Of a stretch of DNA of 62,825 bases, positions 53,276 through 62,472 are shown piece after piece; position 1 is the stretch's first letter; the number at the start of each line of letters is the position of its first letter. Below the pieces are notes generated by a model. It did not search any database. It saw nothing but the letters and a program-made list of their open reading frames with translations, and had not been told where the DNA came from. The translations under genes and the position numbers were made by a program. Origin of the DNA: a bacterium (GTDB taxonomy: Bacteria > Calditrichota > Calditrichia > RBG-13-44-9 > J042); NCBI GenBank assembly GCA_015485355.1, contig WFTQ01000047.1, forward strand, positions 1-62,825, written 5' to 3'.

Positions 53276-53305
53276 ATGAACAGGGACAACAATATCCAAA
53301 CATAA
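53276..53305 (+). CDS. Possible nine-residue leader peptide
   Basis: ATG at 53276 with GGAGGAGG immediately upstream (53267-53274), encoding MNRDNNIQT and a TAA, 14 bases before the next gene. The ribosome site is strong but very close to the ATG. No run of a single amino acid suggesting attenuation. Confidence 0.2.
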   Translation: MNRDNNIQT

Positions 53306-53319
53306 CGAGGAGGTGTCCA

Positions 53320-55128
53320 ATGCTAAAACACGGTTTCAAAGTACTGGTCGTCCTTGGTACACTGGTTATGCTGTCACCGGGGATTCATGCGCAGCCGGCA
53401 TCCGGGGAAAACGAATATCGCCTGGCCGCCGTCAATCCCCGCACTTCCGGACAGGATACCATTGATGCCGACGCCGGTCGGGGCATTTGGGTGGCTGATA
53501 ATCCGGACCTCGACAATGACGGAAAACCCGAAATTTTAATCACCGATTATCAACTGGGAGGACGGGTTTATGTGTATGAAGTGATTGGGAACGATCAATT
53601 GGAGTTGATCTGGGTTTCTCCGGTTCTGGATTCCCTGCGACCCGGCGGTGGTTCGACACCCCGTTCGGTGACCACGGGGGATTTCGACAACGATGGCAAA
53701 CAGGAAATCATTTTTCCCATTGGCTTTTCAGCCACCGACTCCCTATCGCGGATCAATCGAGGCCTGTATTTTTACGAATGGACCGGCAATGACAACGATT
53801 TCGGCACCCAACCGGCTTACAAATTGACTTACGAAGCCATCGACAGTGGTTTCGCCGACGTCAACATGGGAAGAACCGAAAACGGCATTCGAGTGCAGGA
53901 TATCGACGGCGATGGCAAAAACGAGCTGCTTTTTCCACCCCGGCAGGCTCCCGTGCTCCTGTCGAAACTGTATATACTGGAGATCGAGTCCGGCACCTTT
54001 GAAGATGGAAACGCCGTTTTGAAGCACGAATATGTTTACGAAGGGATGGTACAACCCCCGGTCATTGCTCCGGACAGTTTTACACCCTGCGGAACGGAAA
54101 TCGGAGACGTGGATGGTGATGGATACGATGAAATCATTGTGGCGGGTTGGACCAGCATTTCCTCCGGCGCCGGCCTGGGATTTATTCAAATCAACGGCCC
54201 CGATTCCTACACCGATGGAAGCGTCATCAAAATAGCCGATTTCAGTGCCTTCATTGTGAAAGGAAAACCCATTTTTACCCAAATCAACGGGAAGCCTGTC
54301 ATCTACCTGCACGGAACCAATGTGGCCAATTTTGAAAGTCAAATGTGGGTGGTGGAAGGCATTGTTGCCGATCAATTTGTTACCGATGCCAATGTGTATC
54401 CTCTTTTCTCAAACGTGGGCTACTGGAGCGCCTGGGACTTGGGCGATCAGGATCATCCCACCGATGACCCCGGCGATGGGATCGACCTGTACTTATACGG
54501 TGGCGGCGGCCGTCTGCTGGATATTGAATACGACGGTACCGGACCGGTGACAGACGTCAACAGTTACACGGTCTCCACCATTTACGATTTGGGGCAGGTC
54601 TACGACGTCCTGGGAGGCCTATTTAACGATGTTTTTACCTACCCCGGCATGGATCTGGACAGAGACGGACTGCGAGACCTGGTGGCGGCTTATAAGGGTT
54701 ATGGGGGCGATACCCTTGCAGGCGAATCTCTGGCCAAAGATGGATTTCATGTCTTTTTCTTCGAATGGGGCGATTCCACCCAATCCATCAATCTGGTAGA
54801 TGTTTTAACCGGATTTGAAGTGAAGCAAGCGCACATCATCACGCCGGAAGATTACGAACTGGCCCAGAATTACCCCAATCCTTTCAACCCCAGCACCACC
54901 ATCGAATTTACACTGCCCGTCCGTAAAACGATCCGTTTAACGATCTACAACTCCCTGGGCCAGGAAGTGCGTACCCTGATCAACCATACCCCTTATCCGG
55001 CAGGAACCCATAAAGTGGTTTGGGACGGCAAAGATAACCACGGAAATCCCGTACCCAGCGGCATGTACATCTATAAGCTTGTTTTTGGTAACTTTTCCAA
55101 GTCACGAAAAATGACTTTGCTCCGTTAA
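53320..55128 (+). CDS. Secreted FG-GAP-repeat protein with T9SS sorting domain
   Basis: 602 residues. Signal peptide (1-24) and an FG-GAP-type propeller with several calcium-type loops (NPDLDNDGKPEILITD, GDFDNDGKQEIIFPIG, DIDGDGKNELLF, DVDGDGYDEIIVAG, DLDRDGLRDLVAAY). The C-terminal T9SS domain has NYPNPFNPSTT, IYNSLGQEVRTL, VPSGMYIYKL and KMTLLR. Paralogous to the protein at 42536 but without a clear FnIII. Strong ribosome site (GAGGAGG). Surface binding or adhesion likely. First of three T9SS cargos on this strand. Confidence 0.87.
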   Translation: MLKHGFKVLVVLGTLVMLSPGIHAQPASGENEYRLAAVNPRTSGQDTIDADAGRGIWVADNPDLDNDGKPEILITDYQLGGRVYVYEVIGNDQLELIWVSPVLDSLRPGGGSTPRSVTTGDFDNDGKQEIIFPIGFSATDSLSRINRGLYFYEWTGNDNDFGTQPAYKLTYEAIDSGFADVNMGRTENGIRVQDIDGDGKNELLFPPRQAPVLLSKLYILEIESGTFEDGNAVLKHEYVYEGMVQPPVIAPDSFTPCGTEIGDVDGDGYDEIIVAGWTSISSGAGLGFIQINGPDSYTDGSVIKIADFSAFIVKGKPIFTQINGKPVIYLHGTNVANFESQMWVVEGIVADQFVTDANVYPLFSNVGYWSAWDLGDQDHPTDDPGDGIDLYLYGGGGRLLDIEYDGTGPVTDVNSYTVSTIYDLGQVYDVLGGLFNDVFTYPGMDLDRDGLRDLVAAYKGYGGDTLAGESLAKDGFHVFFFEWGDSTQSINLVDVLTGFEVKQAHIITPEDYELAQNYPNPFNPSTTIEFTLPVRKTIRLTIYNSLGQEVRTLINHTPYPAGTHKVVWDGKDNHGNPVPSGMYIYKLVFGNFSKSRKMTLLR

Positions 55129-55157
55129 AATGTCGTGGCGTTATATCGGAAGTACCC

Positions 55158-55188
55158 GCCCCTGATGAGAGCCCCCTCCATCAGGGGC
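55158..55188 (+). terminator. Hairpin after the FG-GAP gene
   Basis: GCCCCTGATG (55158-55167) pairs perfectly with CATCAGGGGC (55179-55188). No T-run follows, so termination may be partial and allow read-through to the next cargo gene. Confidence 0.5.
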
Positions 55189-55231
55189 ACAATAAAACAC
55201 CATCCTCCAAAGCGATAAAAGGGGAGAATGT

Positions 55232-56728
55232 ATGATGCGTACCATTTCGATTGTTCTGGGATTGCTTGTATTGCCGTTCGTCCTTATCGGCCTCACTCAG
55301 AGTGCCGACTGGGAGACCCAGTATGTGACCTTCGATGACTCTGACAACGGTACCGGTAACCGGACCTCCAGTGTCGCCGTTGTGGGACCCAACCGGTTCG
55401 CGGGATTGGTCACCCGGTTTTCCGGAGATGCCATCCCCGATAACATGTTTGCCCCACACACCAATTATCTGGTCGGGTACTGGGATGCCGATTCCGCGGC
55501 AGGACGGGTACCTTCCCCCATCAACGGCAGCCAGGGCTTTCCCGTTTACGGGGAACCTGGATCCTTCTCGGATTGGGAATATCTACTGGAAAAGGTTACC
55601 CTCCAGGGAGCCTGGCAACTGGCTTCCGACAACAACGGCTTTGTGTATGTGGCCAACAATGATGCCGCCCACAATATTCTGGTCTTTCAGCTGACGGCCA
55701 ACGGCCTGGTCTCTACCCAGTATCGCATGGAAACGGGGCCGGAATATATTTTCGCCATCGAAGTGGATGACAGCGGTTACGTGTATGTGGTGGATTATTT
55801 GGGCAACGATACGAAAACCAACGAAGTAAAAATTTATGCCGGTATTCATGCGGAAGGGACGACCTGGGGCGTCATTGGAGCTCATAACGATGCACCGGTG
55901 AGCACCATCGATCTGCCTCCGGGAATCTATCAGGGTATCACCGTAAGCGGCGACGGCCGTGAAGTCTTCATCAGCGCCACCTCCCAACGAAGCATCTGGA
56001 AATTCGTGGGCACCCCCACCAACGGTTATTCGCTGGATACCAGCTTCGCGTTTACGCTTTCCCCGGACGACACGGTGGCTCACGGCGGCCACGGCACCCC
56101 GAGCGTGTTAGGGCTGGCCTATCTGAACGATCCTCCACTGTTGTTCGCCGCCGTCGATACATTTCTATCCTCCGGGGTTTCCGGAGGCTATCCTTACGGC
56201 CGGTTATATGTTATAGATCCCGACAACGGCGCCCCCCTGGACACCATCGACATTGCCGCATGGAATTTCGCCCGGACCGGTTTCTACGACACGGGTTCGA
56301 ACAACGGCCGTGCAGGCGGTTTTACCTCGGTGTATGATGTAGACGTCGACCCCACAGAAAAAGCCGTTTATACTCAAACTTATTACGGATGGGCCGTGGA
56401 GAAATGGGTATTCAGCGGCGACCTCAATGTGTTGAATATTGAAGCGATTTCCACCCAGGTGCCGGAAGGCTTCCAACTGAGGCAAAATTATCCCAATCCT
56501 TTCAATCCCATTACGACCATTGAATTTTCCATTCATCGATCCGACAGGGTGCAATTGGATATTTTCAATATCATGGGACAAAAAGTGGCCACCCTGTTGA
56601 ATCGCCGCTTAGCACCGGGAATCTATAAGGTAGAATTCAATGCTTCGGGTTTACCCTCCGGAGTGTACTTTTACCAGCTCACTGCGGGAAAATATCGTCA
56701 GGTCAAAAAAATGATTCTCAGCAAATAA
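55232..56728 (+). CDS. Secreted propeller-like protein with T9SS sorting domain
   Basis: 498 residues. Signal peptide (1-25). Residues about 130-400 show repeated beta segments of NHL/SMP-30-like propeller type (WQLASDNNGFVYVANND, FAIEVDDSGYVYVVDYLG, GITVSGDGREVFISAT). C-terminal T9SS domain (NYPNPFNPITT, IFNIMGQKVATL, LPSGVYFYQL, KKMILSK). No catalytic site visible. Followed by a strong terminator. Confidence 0.83.
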   Translation: MMRTISIVLGLLVLPFVLIGLTQSADWETQYVTFDDSDNGTGNRTSSVAVVGPNRFAGLVTRFSGDAIPDNMFAPHTNYLVGYWDADSAAGRVPSPINGSQGFPVYGEPGSFSDWEYLLEKVTLQGAWQLASDNNGFVYVANNDAAHNILVFQLTANGLVSTQYRMETGPEYIFAIEVDDSGYVYVVDYLGNDTKTNEVKIYAGIHAEGTTWGVIGAHNDAPVSTIDLPPGIYQGITVSGDGREVFISATSQRSIWKFVGTPTNGYSLDTSFAFTLSPDDTVAHGGHGTPSVLGLAYLNDPPLLFAAVDTFLSSGVSGGYPYGRLYVIDPDNGAPLDTIDIAAWNFARTGFYDTGSNNGRAGGFTSVYDVDVDPTEKAVYTQTYYGWAVEKWVFSGDLNVLNIEAISTQVPEGFQLRQNYPNPFNPITTIEFSIHRSDRVQLDIFNIMGQKVATLLNRRLAPGIYKVEFNASGLPSGVYFYQLTAGKYRQVKKMILSK

Positions 56729-56746
56729 ACCGACTATGCTGCTTCG

Positions 56747-56779
56747 GGAGCCCCTCTCGGTTCGGAGGGGCTCCTTTTT
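56747..56779 (+). terminator. Rho-independent terminator after the propeller gene
   Basis: GGAGCCCCTC (56747-56756) pairs with GAGGGGCTCC (56765-56774), eight-base loop, then TTTTT (56775-56779). Textbook form. Confidence 0.92.
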
Positions 56780-56814
56780 AAAATACCCGGAATCCTTATT
56801 CGGAACCTTTCATT

Positions 56815-58182
56815 ATGACGTTGTGGAATTTTCCTAACTTTTCCACACGGGCCATCTTCGGCATCCTCAGTTGGTGGTTTTCTCTCGCCGCTCAGGCTCC
56901 GGTCATGTTTCCGGACGCTTGCACCGCCGAATTCATCCGGCACATTTCCGCCGATAGCATCCAGAAACACATCCTGAATCTTTCTCGAGCCAACCGCCAC
57001 TACTCTCGGGTTTCGTTCACTCCGGGAAATCAATGGGCTGCAGAATACATCCACCGTTATTTTTCCCGATTACCGGGATTCTCGAGGGTTGAATACGATA
57101 CCTTTTATGTCTCCTTCGTCTCGTCACCCTACGATACGATTCCCCTGGTCAACATTGTGGCAACCTTTCCCGGAGTTCAGAATACCTCCCATTATCTGGT
57201 GCTGGGTGGGCATTACGACGCTACGGCGAATCAGGATCCGGAATACCATTGGGAGACCGAATGGTCGCAGGCCATGGCTCCCGGCAGCGACGATAATGCC
57301 AGCGGCATCGCCGCCCTCCTGGAAATCGCCCGGGTAATGACCCTGCATCAGGAACATCAACCCCATTGGATTACCATGAAATTCATCGCGTTTGGGGCGG
57401 AAGAACGGCACCCGGTGTATGACGATTTCAACCACTTCGGTAGTCGCCGTTTTGTGTGGAACGCCTTCAATAGAGGGGACTCTATTTTGGGCGCGTTGAT
57501 TCTGGACATGATTGGTTACAACGACACAGACACCGTTCATGTTGGCATTGTAGCCAACCAGGCTTCTGTAGAATTGGGCCGAACGGCCGTTCAGGCCAAA
57601 CACCGATACCAAATTGGAATACACACCGACACCGAACCCTTTCCCGAAGGCCGCTACTCGGATCATGCTTCTTTCTGGATCTATGGTTATAAGGCCGTTC
57701 TGTTTATCGAAAACGCCCCACCGTGGCAAGACAACCCGCCCTGGTACAGAACCAATCCCTATTATCATCAAAATGACGATACCCCCGATAAAATCCGGCT
57801 CGTTCAGGTTCAACGGGTAGCCCGACTGGCACTGGCCACCGCCCTGGAATTATGCCGGAAAGAGGTCACCCGATTGCAAGCTCCCATCGCACCCCACTCC
57901 CCAACCGACGACCTCCGACTTTCAGCATTCCCGAACCCTTTCAATGCCTATACCCGGATCACTTTTTTTGTGGGAAAACCTTCCCGAATCCGGATTCAGA
58001 TTTTTGACCTTCAGGGGAAAACAATAGACACCCTTTACCAGGGCCTGGTAAAAGCCGGAGATCACACCATCGTCTGGGACGGCACGGATCGCTTCGGCCG
58101 AAGGGTGGTTTCGGGCATTTATATTTGTACTTTACAAACCCCCACTTCGATATCGGCGTACAAACTCTTGCAAATCAGATAA
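56815..58182 (+). CDS. Secreted M28-family aminopeptidase with T9SS sorting domain
   Basis: 455 residues. Signal peptide (about 1-27). M28 zinc peptidase domain with all expected ligands: GGHYDA (H), PGSDDNASG (bridging D), FGAEE (catalytic E and ligand E), LDMIGY (D) and YYHQNDDTPD (H). C-terminal sorting domain is the shorter FPNPFNAYT variant with IRIQIFDLQGKTID and VSGIYICTLQT. Releases N-terminal amino acids from peptides outside the cell. Start at 56815 has a weak ribosome site. Runs alone after a terminator. Confidence 0.9.
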   Translation: MTLWNFPNFSTRAIFGILSWWFSLAAQAPVMFPDACTAEFIRHISADSIQKHILNLSRANRHYSRVSFTPGNQWAAEYIHRYFSRLPGFSRVEYDTFYVSFVSSPYDTIPLVNIVATFPGVQNTSHYLVLGGHYDATANQDPEYHWETEWSQAMAPGSDDNASGIAALLEIARVMTLHQEHQPHWITMKFIAFGAEERHPVYDDFNHFGSRRFVWNAFNRGDSILGALILDMIGYNDTDTVHVGIVANQASVELGRTAVQAKHRYQIGIHTDTEPFPEGRYSDHASFWIYGYKAVLFIENAPPWQDNPPWYRTNPYYHQNDDTPDKIRLVQVQRVARLALATALELCRKEVTRLQAPIAPHSPTDDLRLSAFPNPFNAYTRITFFVGKPSRIRIQIFDLQGKTIDTLYQGLVKAGDHTIVWDGTDRFGRRVVSGIYICTLQTPTSISAYKLLQIR

Positions 58183-58362
58183 TCCAATACACCGGCCGCC
58201 ATCCCCTTGACGGGACAGAAGATATCGGCGACAGGCAAGCGATTTGAAGTTGTCCAACAAATTCGCTATATTCAAAAGAACTCAAAAAAACGCTGAACTA
58301 AATCAAGCATTGTCCGTTTCCGGGCAGGCATCGCCAAAAGTTTCATTCAAATAGAGGCCCAA

Positions 58363-59448
58363 ATGCCCATGCACATTCCACCCACCTTACCCCTGATCGT
58401 TATTTCGTTTCTTCTGGGGTATTTACTCTTGCGCTTTTTCCAGCGATATGATCTGTACGAAAAAGAGCCGCTACCCGTGATGGGCGCCGTCACCCTCTTT
58501 GGCGGACTGGCTTCCATAGGTATTGCATTGGCCCTCTATCGACTGGTCAAGCTGTTCGGATTTGTGGATTTCACTTCCGACGCGGGACTGATCTTCTTCG
58601 TCGCCCCCATCGAGGAGATGGCGAAACTGACGGCGTTGTTTATCACTTATCCCATTTTTAAGAAGGAGATGAATGAACCCACCGACGGGGTGGTGTATAT
58701 GAGCAGCGTGACCCTGGGGTTTTCCCTGATCGAAAACCTGTTTTATGCGCTTCCCGCTCCCGAAACCCGGATGCTGATTGTTCTCCGCGTTTTCACCAGC
58801 ACCCCGGCCCATATTTTATTCAGCATGTTTATGGGACTGGGTTTTTATCTGACCCGCAAGAAACGCCTGAGCTATCGGTTCCTGTTGCTAACGTACCTCT
58901 ATGCCATTGTCGCCCATGCGCTGTACAATTTGTCCCTTTTTAACGGCTGGCCAATTTTCTATGTGCTGGTCCTTTTCTACCTTAGTTTTCGGGCGTTTAA
59001 CTGGCTTTTAGAATATACCACCGCCAAATCGCCTTTCCACATCTCTCTGAAAAACTATGTTCGGAATGCCTTGCCCCCGCCTTTGGAAAAAGGATTGGAA
59101 TGTTTAAACTGCGGCGATAGGTCGCCTAAACCCACTTATCGCATCGGAAAAATTATGTTTCAAAAATGTGTTCATTGTCCCTATTTCATCACCCCTTTGC
59201 CCTCGCTGGCGCAGATTTTCCACCATTTCGGATCCAAGTTTCATAATGTTTCCGCTATGGTGTACGCCTCTCCCCCTTCCCTTGAGAATCCATTGATTCA
59301 ACACCATTGGATTTCCACCCAAAAGAAACTGGCCATTTTTGACCTGGAAGCACTGGATGCTTACTTAGAAGCGATCCAGCGACAAATCATCCAGCGTTTC
59401 GAAAGTAAGAGCTGGTTCCGAAAAAACATAGTCTCTTCTGAACAGTAA
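58363..59448 (+). CDS. PrsW-family membrane protease with C-terminal zinc ribbon
   Basis: 361 residues. Residues 1-235 form about seven helices with PrsW/CAAX-protease-like motifs: YDLYEKEP, APIEEMAKL (the EExxK pair), LGFSLIENLFYAL and TSTPAHILFSMFMGLG with the metal-site histidine; HALYNLSLF adds another. PrsW enzymes cleave membrane proteins such as anti-sigma factors. Residues about 245-275 hold CLNCGDRS and CVHCPYF, a four-cysteine zinc-ribbon-like knuckle not typical of PrsW, followed by a soluble tail. No anti-sigma gene adjoins. An independent gene between the M28 peptidase and the cold-shock gene. Confidence 0.82.
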   Translation: MPMHIPPTLPLIVISFLLGYLLLRFFQRYDLYEKEPLPVMGAVTLFGGLASIGIALALYRLVKLFGFVDFTSDAGLIFFVAPIEEMAKLTALFITYPIFKKEMNEPTDGVVYMSSVTLGFSLIENLFYALPAPETRMLIVLRVFTSTPAHILFSMFMGLGFYLTRKKRLSYRFLLLTYLYAIVAHALYNLSLFNGWPIFYVLVLFYLSFRAFNWLLEYTTAKSPFHISLKNYVRNALPPPLEKGLECLNCGDRSPKPTYRIGKIMFQKCVHCPYFITPLPSLAQIFHHFGSKFHNVSAMVYASPPSLENPLIQHHWISTQKKLAIFDLEALDAYLEAIQRQIIQRFESKSWFRKNIVSSEQ

Positions 59449-59495
59449 TCCGGGGTTTGCTCCGCCCCCTGATTTCTAAATTATAATTTATTCTC

Positions 59496-59524
59496 TTGAC
59501 ACAATGCCCCGGTGTTCGTACCTT
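59496..59524 (+). promoter_or_regulatory. Promoter of the cold-shock gene
   Basis: Perfect TTGACA (59496-59501), 17-base spacer, TACCTT (59519-59524). Leaves a 5' untranslated leader of about 95 bases, long enough for the temperature-sensitive folding seen in some cold-shock mRNAs. Confidence 0.65.
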
Positions 59525-59624
59525 GAGGCGCATGGAATCAGGTATGTTTAACCAGCCTAAGAAGCGGGTTTAACCTATCTGAGCTAATTAATTTTATATT
59601 TACAAGAAGTAAGGAGTCGTTGTA

Positions 59625-59837
59625 ATGGCTAATCGAGTAACTGGAGTCGTCAAATGGTTTAATGCCACCAAAGGATATGGATTCATTTCCAGCGCCGATG
59701 GTGAGGATGTGTTCGTCCACTATAGTTCCATTCGGGATGATGGTGGCTTTCGATCTCTGGAAGAAGGTCAGGAAGTGGAATTTACCCTGGCCCAAGGCGC
59801 CAAAGGTCCCCAGGCACAGGACGTTGTTTTAATCTAA
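59625..59837 (+). CDS. Cold-shock domain protein (CspA family)
   Basis: 70 residues, full family length. Nucleic-acid-binding RNP1 (KGYGFI) and RNP2 (VFVHYS) motifs, with the initial VKWFNATKG. Single-strand RNA/DNA chaperone. Own promoter and a strong terminator; ribosome site TAAGGAG. Confidence 0.96.
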   Translation: MANRVTGVVKWFNATKGYGFISSADGEDVFVHYSSIRDDGGFRSLEEGQEVEFTLAQGAKGPQAQDVVLI

Positions 59838-59860
59838 ACACACCGTTTGTGTGACTCACC

Positions 59861-59896
59861 AAGTGCAGTATGGCCGATGCGATACTGCACTTTTTT
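59861..59896 (+). terminator. Rho-independent terminator of the cold-shock gene
   Basis: AAGTGCAGTAT (59861-59871) pairs perfectly with ATACTGCACTT (59882-59892), ten-base loop, six T at 59891-59896. Confidence 0.93.
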
Positions 59897-60068
59897 AATT
59901 CCAAGCAATTGAGGTAGACTTTCCGTCAAGTGGTCGTCTTAGCTCAACGGCGAAACAGGCACCCGTCTGATACAATTCGGCTGTTACGGGGTATGCTTTC
60001 GGGTTGATGATTGTTCCGGTAAAGGCCTTATCGTCGGAGAAGCGCAGTCTATCCAGAAATTGAGGCAT
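59895..60068 (-). CDS. Short ORF after the dipeptide epimerase, unknown
   Basis: 57 residues beginning one base after the epimerase stop (TAG-C-ATG). The composition looks protein-like (FLDRLRFSDDKAFTGTIIN, AYPVTAELYQTGACFAVELR), but I recognise no family and no ribosome site is separate from the upstream gene. It could be a real coupled gene or a decayed 3' fragment. Its stop abuts the cold-shock terminator. Confidence 0.35.
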   Translation of the reverse strand: MPQFLDRLRFSDDKAFTGTIINPKAYPVTAELYQTGACFAVELRRPLDGKSTSIAWN

Positions 60069-60069
60069 G

Positions 60070-61215
60070 CTACCAGTTGCCATCAACCCCCAGTCCCGGT
60101 TTGGAGTTGTACCTCAACCGACCTTGATCGACACCAACCCCTTGAAACGGATCGTTGCTGATTAGCAAATTGCCATCCAGGTCCAACCAGTCGGCATAGG
60201 GCGCCAATTGTGCCGCCGCCGAAATGGCGACTGAACTTTCAATCATACATCCCAACATGATCTTAAGTCCCAGTGCCTTGGCCAGCTGAATCATGCGGAG
60301 GGCCTCTTGTAAACCACCCGACTTCATCAGTTTTATATTGATTCCATCATATGCCCCAACCAGCGCCGGGATATCGGCCGCTGTTTTAACCGCTTCGTCT
60401 GCCACAATGGGTATAGGGACCCGTTCCCGTAACCAGGCGATATCGTCGATCTGATTCGCCGGCATCGGTTGCTCCACAAATTCGACACCCTGCGTTTCCA
60501 ACCATTGAATTTTTTCCAGCGCCTCTTCCTTAGACGTCCACCCTTCATTGGCATCGACACGGATCGGTTTGTGAGTCACGCTGCGCACCGCCTGAATGAT
60601 CTCTTCGTCCCGGTCGGTTCCCACTTTAATCTTCAATATTGGAAAAGACTCGGCTTCCCGCACTTTCTTCCGGATCATCTCCGGGGTATCGATCCCTATG
60701 GAAAAAGAAGTAACCGGCGCCTTTTGGGTATTCAACCCCCACAACCGGTAAAGCGGTACGCCCAATGCCTTCCCCACCCAGTCCATCAAGGCCATGTCCA
60801 GTGCAGCCCGGGCACAATTTTGATCCTTAATCCGGGCATCGATTTCCTGTTTGAGGTCTACATAATGAAACAGGTCGCGATGTTGAAATACCGAGCGGAC
60901 CTCCTGAATGCGACGCACCGTCAGCTCTGCGGATTCCCCATAGCGCACGTTGGGGGCTGCTTCTCCATAACCCACAATGCCATCTTTTTCCAGCCGAACA
61001 AACACATTCGTTTTATAATCGCTGGAATTTCGTGAAATGGTCCAGGTATGTTTTAAAATCAATGGTTTAACTTTAACCTCAATCATTGCTTCTCCAGATT
61101 TACGTTTTGGAACCCCGGAACGCCCCAAGGCCGCGGTCATCAATGCCGGAAAGAAGGGCAGTCCCATTAAAGTCTTACCACTCAAGGAAAGAAATTCTTT
61201 ACGATTTACGATCAT
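60070..61215 (-). CDS. Dipeptide epimerase (L-Ala-D/L-Glu type), enolase superfamily, exported or Tat-like
   Basis: 381 residues from the ATG at 61215 (AAGGAG eight bases before; the earlier ATG is too close). N-terminus NRKEFLSLSG plus a hydrophobic stretch looks like a Tat-type signal with RK in place of RR. Muconate-lactonizing/epimerase fold with catalytic lysine in LKIKVG, metal ligands in DANEGW, EQPMP and VADEAV, and the second lysine in KLMKSGGL. Acts on L-Ala-D-Glu from peptidoglycan. Directly downstream of an NlpC/P60 lipoprotein gene that would release this dipeptide, a pairing known in Bacteroides and Bacillus. Confidence 0.88.
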   Translation of the reverse strand: MIVNRKEFLSLSGKTLMGLPFFPALMTAALGRSGVPKRKSGEAMIEVKVKPLILKHTWTISRNSSDYKTNVFVRLEKDGIVGYGEAAPNVRYGESAELTVRRIQEVRSVFQHRDLFHYVDLKQEIDARIKDQNCARAALDMALMDWVGKALGVPLYRLWGLNTQKAPVTSFSIGIDTPEMIRKKVREAESFPILKIKVGTDRDEEIIQAVRSVTHKPIRVDANEGWTSKEEALEKIQWLETQGVEFVEQPMPANQIDDIAWLRERVPIPIVADEAVKTAADIPALVGAYDGINIKLMKSGGLQEALRMIQLAKALGLKIMLGCMIESSVAISAAAQLAPYADWLDLDGNLLISNDPFQGVGVDQGRLRYNSKPGLGVDGNW

Positions 61216-61257
61216 GGCCATCTCTCCTTCGGCTTTTGAGCTCCTGGCCCTGCATCA

Positions 61258-62385
61258 CTATTCGGGTAAAACCCGTTTAATCTTTTTTAAAGTGTTCAAT
61301 CGATAGGCGTTAAAGATCTCCGAATGAGGATTCAGGCTGTTTAAATGAACGTCGCCGCTCTGATGGATGTATTCGGTACCTCCCAAACTCATGGCCACAT
61401 GGGTAATTCGGTCTTGAGCCCCGAAAAACAACAAATCTCCGGGTTTAAGATTCGAGAAATCCGGTTCCGGCTGTACCTCCCAACCCACCAGGGCCTGTTG
61501 GCGGGCATCCCTGGGCAAAGAAATGCCGTTGGCCATAAACACGGTGCGGGTAAAGCCGGAGCAATCGCTTCCCACACTGGAATGGCCGCCCCACAGGTAA
61601 GGGGTACCCATCAACCGGTAAGCGGTTTCCACAACGGCCTGACGAAGCGCATCCCCGATCGGATAACGGTTCAACTCTTCGGAAATATGTTTTTTCTGGA
61701 TGAATCCCCGCCGGCCATCGGGCAATTGCACCTCTACCCAGTCCTGCACCGTCTGGATTTTACGCAGCCACCCATTCATTACCACGCTGGCCACAGGCAC
61801 GGCCGATTCCTGCGGCCGACGATATACCTGGGCAAACAGGGCGGTCACCCGAACCTTCGGCCCATCACGCCAATCCTGAACACCCCGGCGATCGCTACGC
61901 ACGAAGGACTCTTTCCGCATCCAGCCGAGATAGCCGTATCCCGTTTGTACCAGGAACCATCCATCCTGCTGTTTTAATAGACGAAGGATATTTCCCATGA
62001 TCGTCTGGTCAACCAGCTGGGCCGAATGCCGGGGATGTTCCCGCAAATTGGCGACCCCAACCCGAACAACGGCAAAGCTGCTATCTCCCAGCCGGGGATG
62101 CGGAAGCAGGATCACCTCCTTCTGCACCTCTTCCTGGCCCAACAGCGAATCCACCATCTGCTCCACGGCACGCTTGGCTTCCGGAACGGTGGTTTCCCCC
62201 CGAAGCACCCAGCGGCCATCCTTCCGTTCCAGGGAAAAATCAAACACGTTTAAGGTAAGATCCGGAGCATAGCGATATTGCAGCGTCTTCAAGTGTTTCT
62301 GAAATTCCCGGGGAACATGATTGTTCGGCCCCACACACCCCAACACCCCTAATAGGAGGAGCATCCAAAAACGCTTCTGTTTCAT
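61258..62385 (-). CDS. NlpC/P60 endopeptidase lipoprotein with SH3-like domains
   Basis: 375 residues from the ATG at 62385 (GAGGA six bases upstream). Lipoprotein signal with lipobox LGVLGC, cysteine 17, so membrane-anchored. About 110 residues of unassigned N-domain, two SH3-like domains (about 115-170 and 185-250), and an NlpC/P60 domain with catalytic SDCSGF and histidine in THVAMSLGGTEYIHQ. Predicted to cut gamma-D-Glu-diaminopimelate bonds in muropeptides. Same fold as the unanchored protein at 41580. Operon with the downstream epimerase (42 bases apart). Confidence 0.9.
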   Translation of the reverse strand: MKQKRFWMLLLLGVLGCVGPNNHVPREFQKHLKTLQYRYAPDLTLNVFDFSLERKDGRWVLRGETTVPEAKRAVEQMVDSLLGQEEVQKEVILLPHPRLGDSSFAVVRVGVANLREHPRHSAQLVDQTIMGNILRLLKQQDGWFLVQTGYGYLGWMRKESFVRSDRRGVQDWRDGPKVRVTALFAQVYRRPQESAVPVASVVMNGWLRKIQTVQDWVEVQLPDGRRGFIQKKHISEELNRYPIGDALRQAVVETAYRLMGTPYLWGGHSSVGSDCSGFTRTVFMANGISLPRDARQQALVGWEVQPEPDFSNLKPGDLLFFGAQDRITHVAMSLGGTEYIHQSGDVHLNSLNPHSEIFNAYRLNTLKKIKRVLPE

Positions 62386-62472
62386 ATTTTTCCTCGGTTT
62401 TTTGGTGGCTTTGATTTTAGCGTCCCGGTAACAAGGCAAACCGTTGCTCGTTGTCCGGCGGACCGTTTCCGA

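Larger units (their letters stand above)
52678..53319. other. AT-rich divergent regulatory interval
   Basis: About 640 bases between the TonB receptor (minus) and the FG-GAP gene (plus). On the minus strand TATAAT occurs at 52796-52801 without a good -35. 53080-53260 is notably AT-rich with A- and T-runs, which may bend. A plus-strand promoter (53222-53251) and mini-ORF are listed separately. No larger gene or known RNA seen. Confidence 0.5.
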
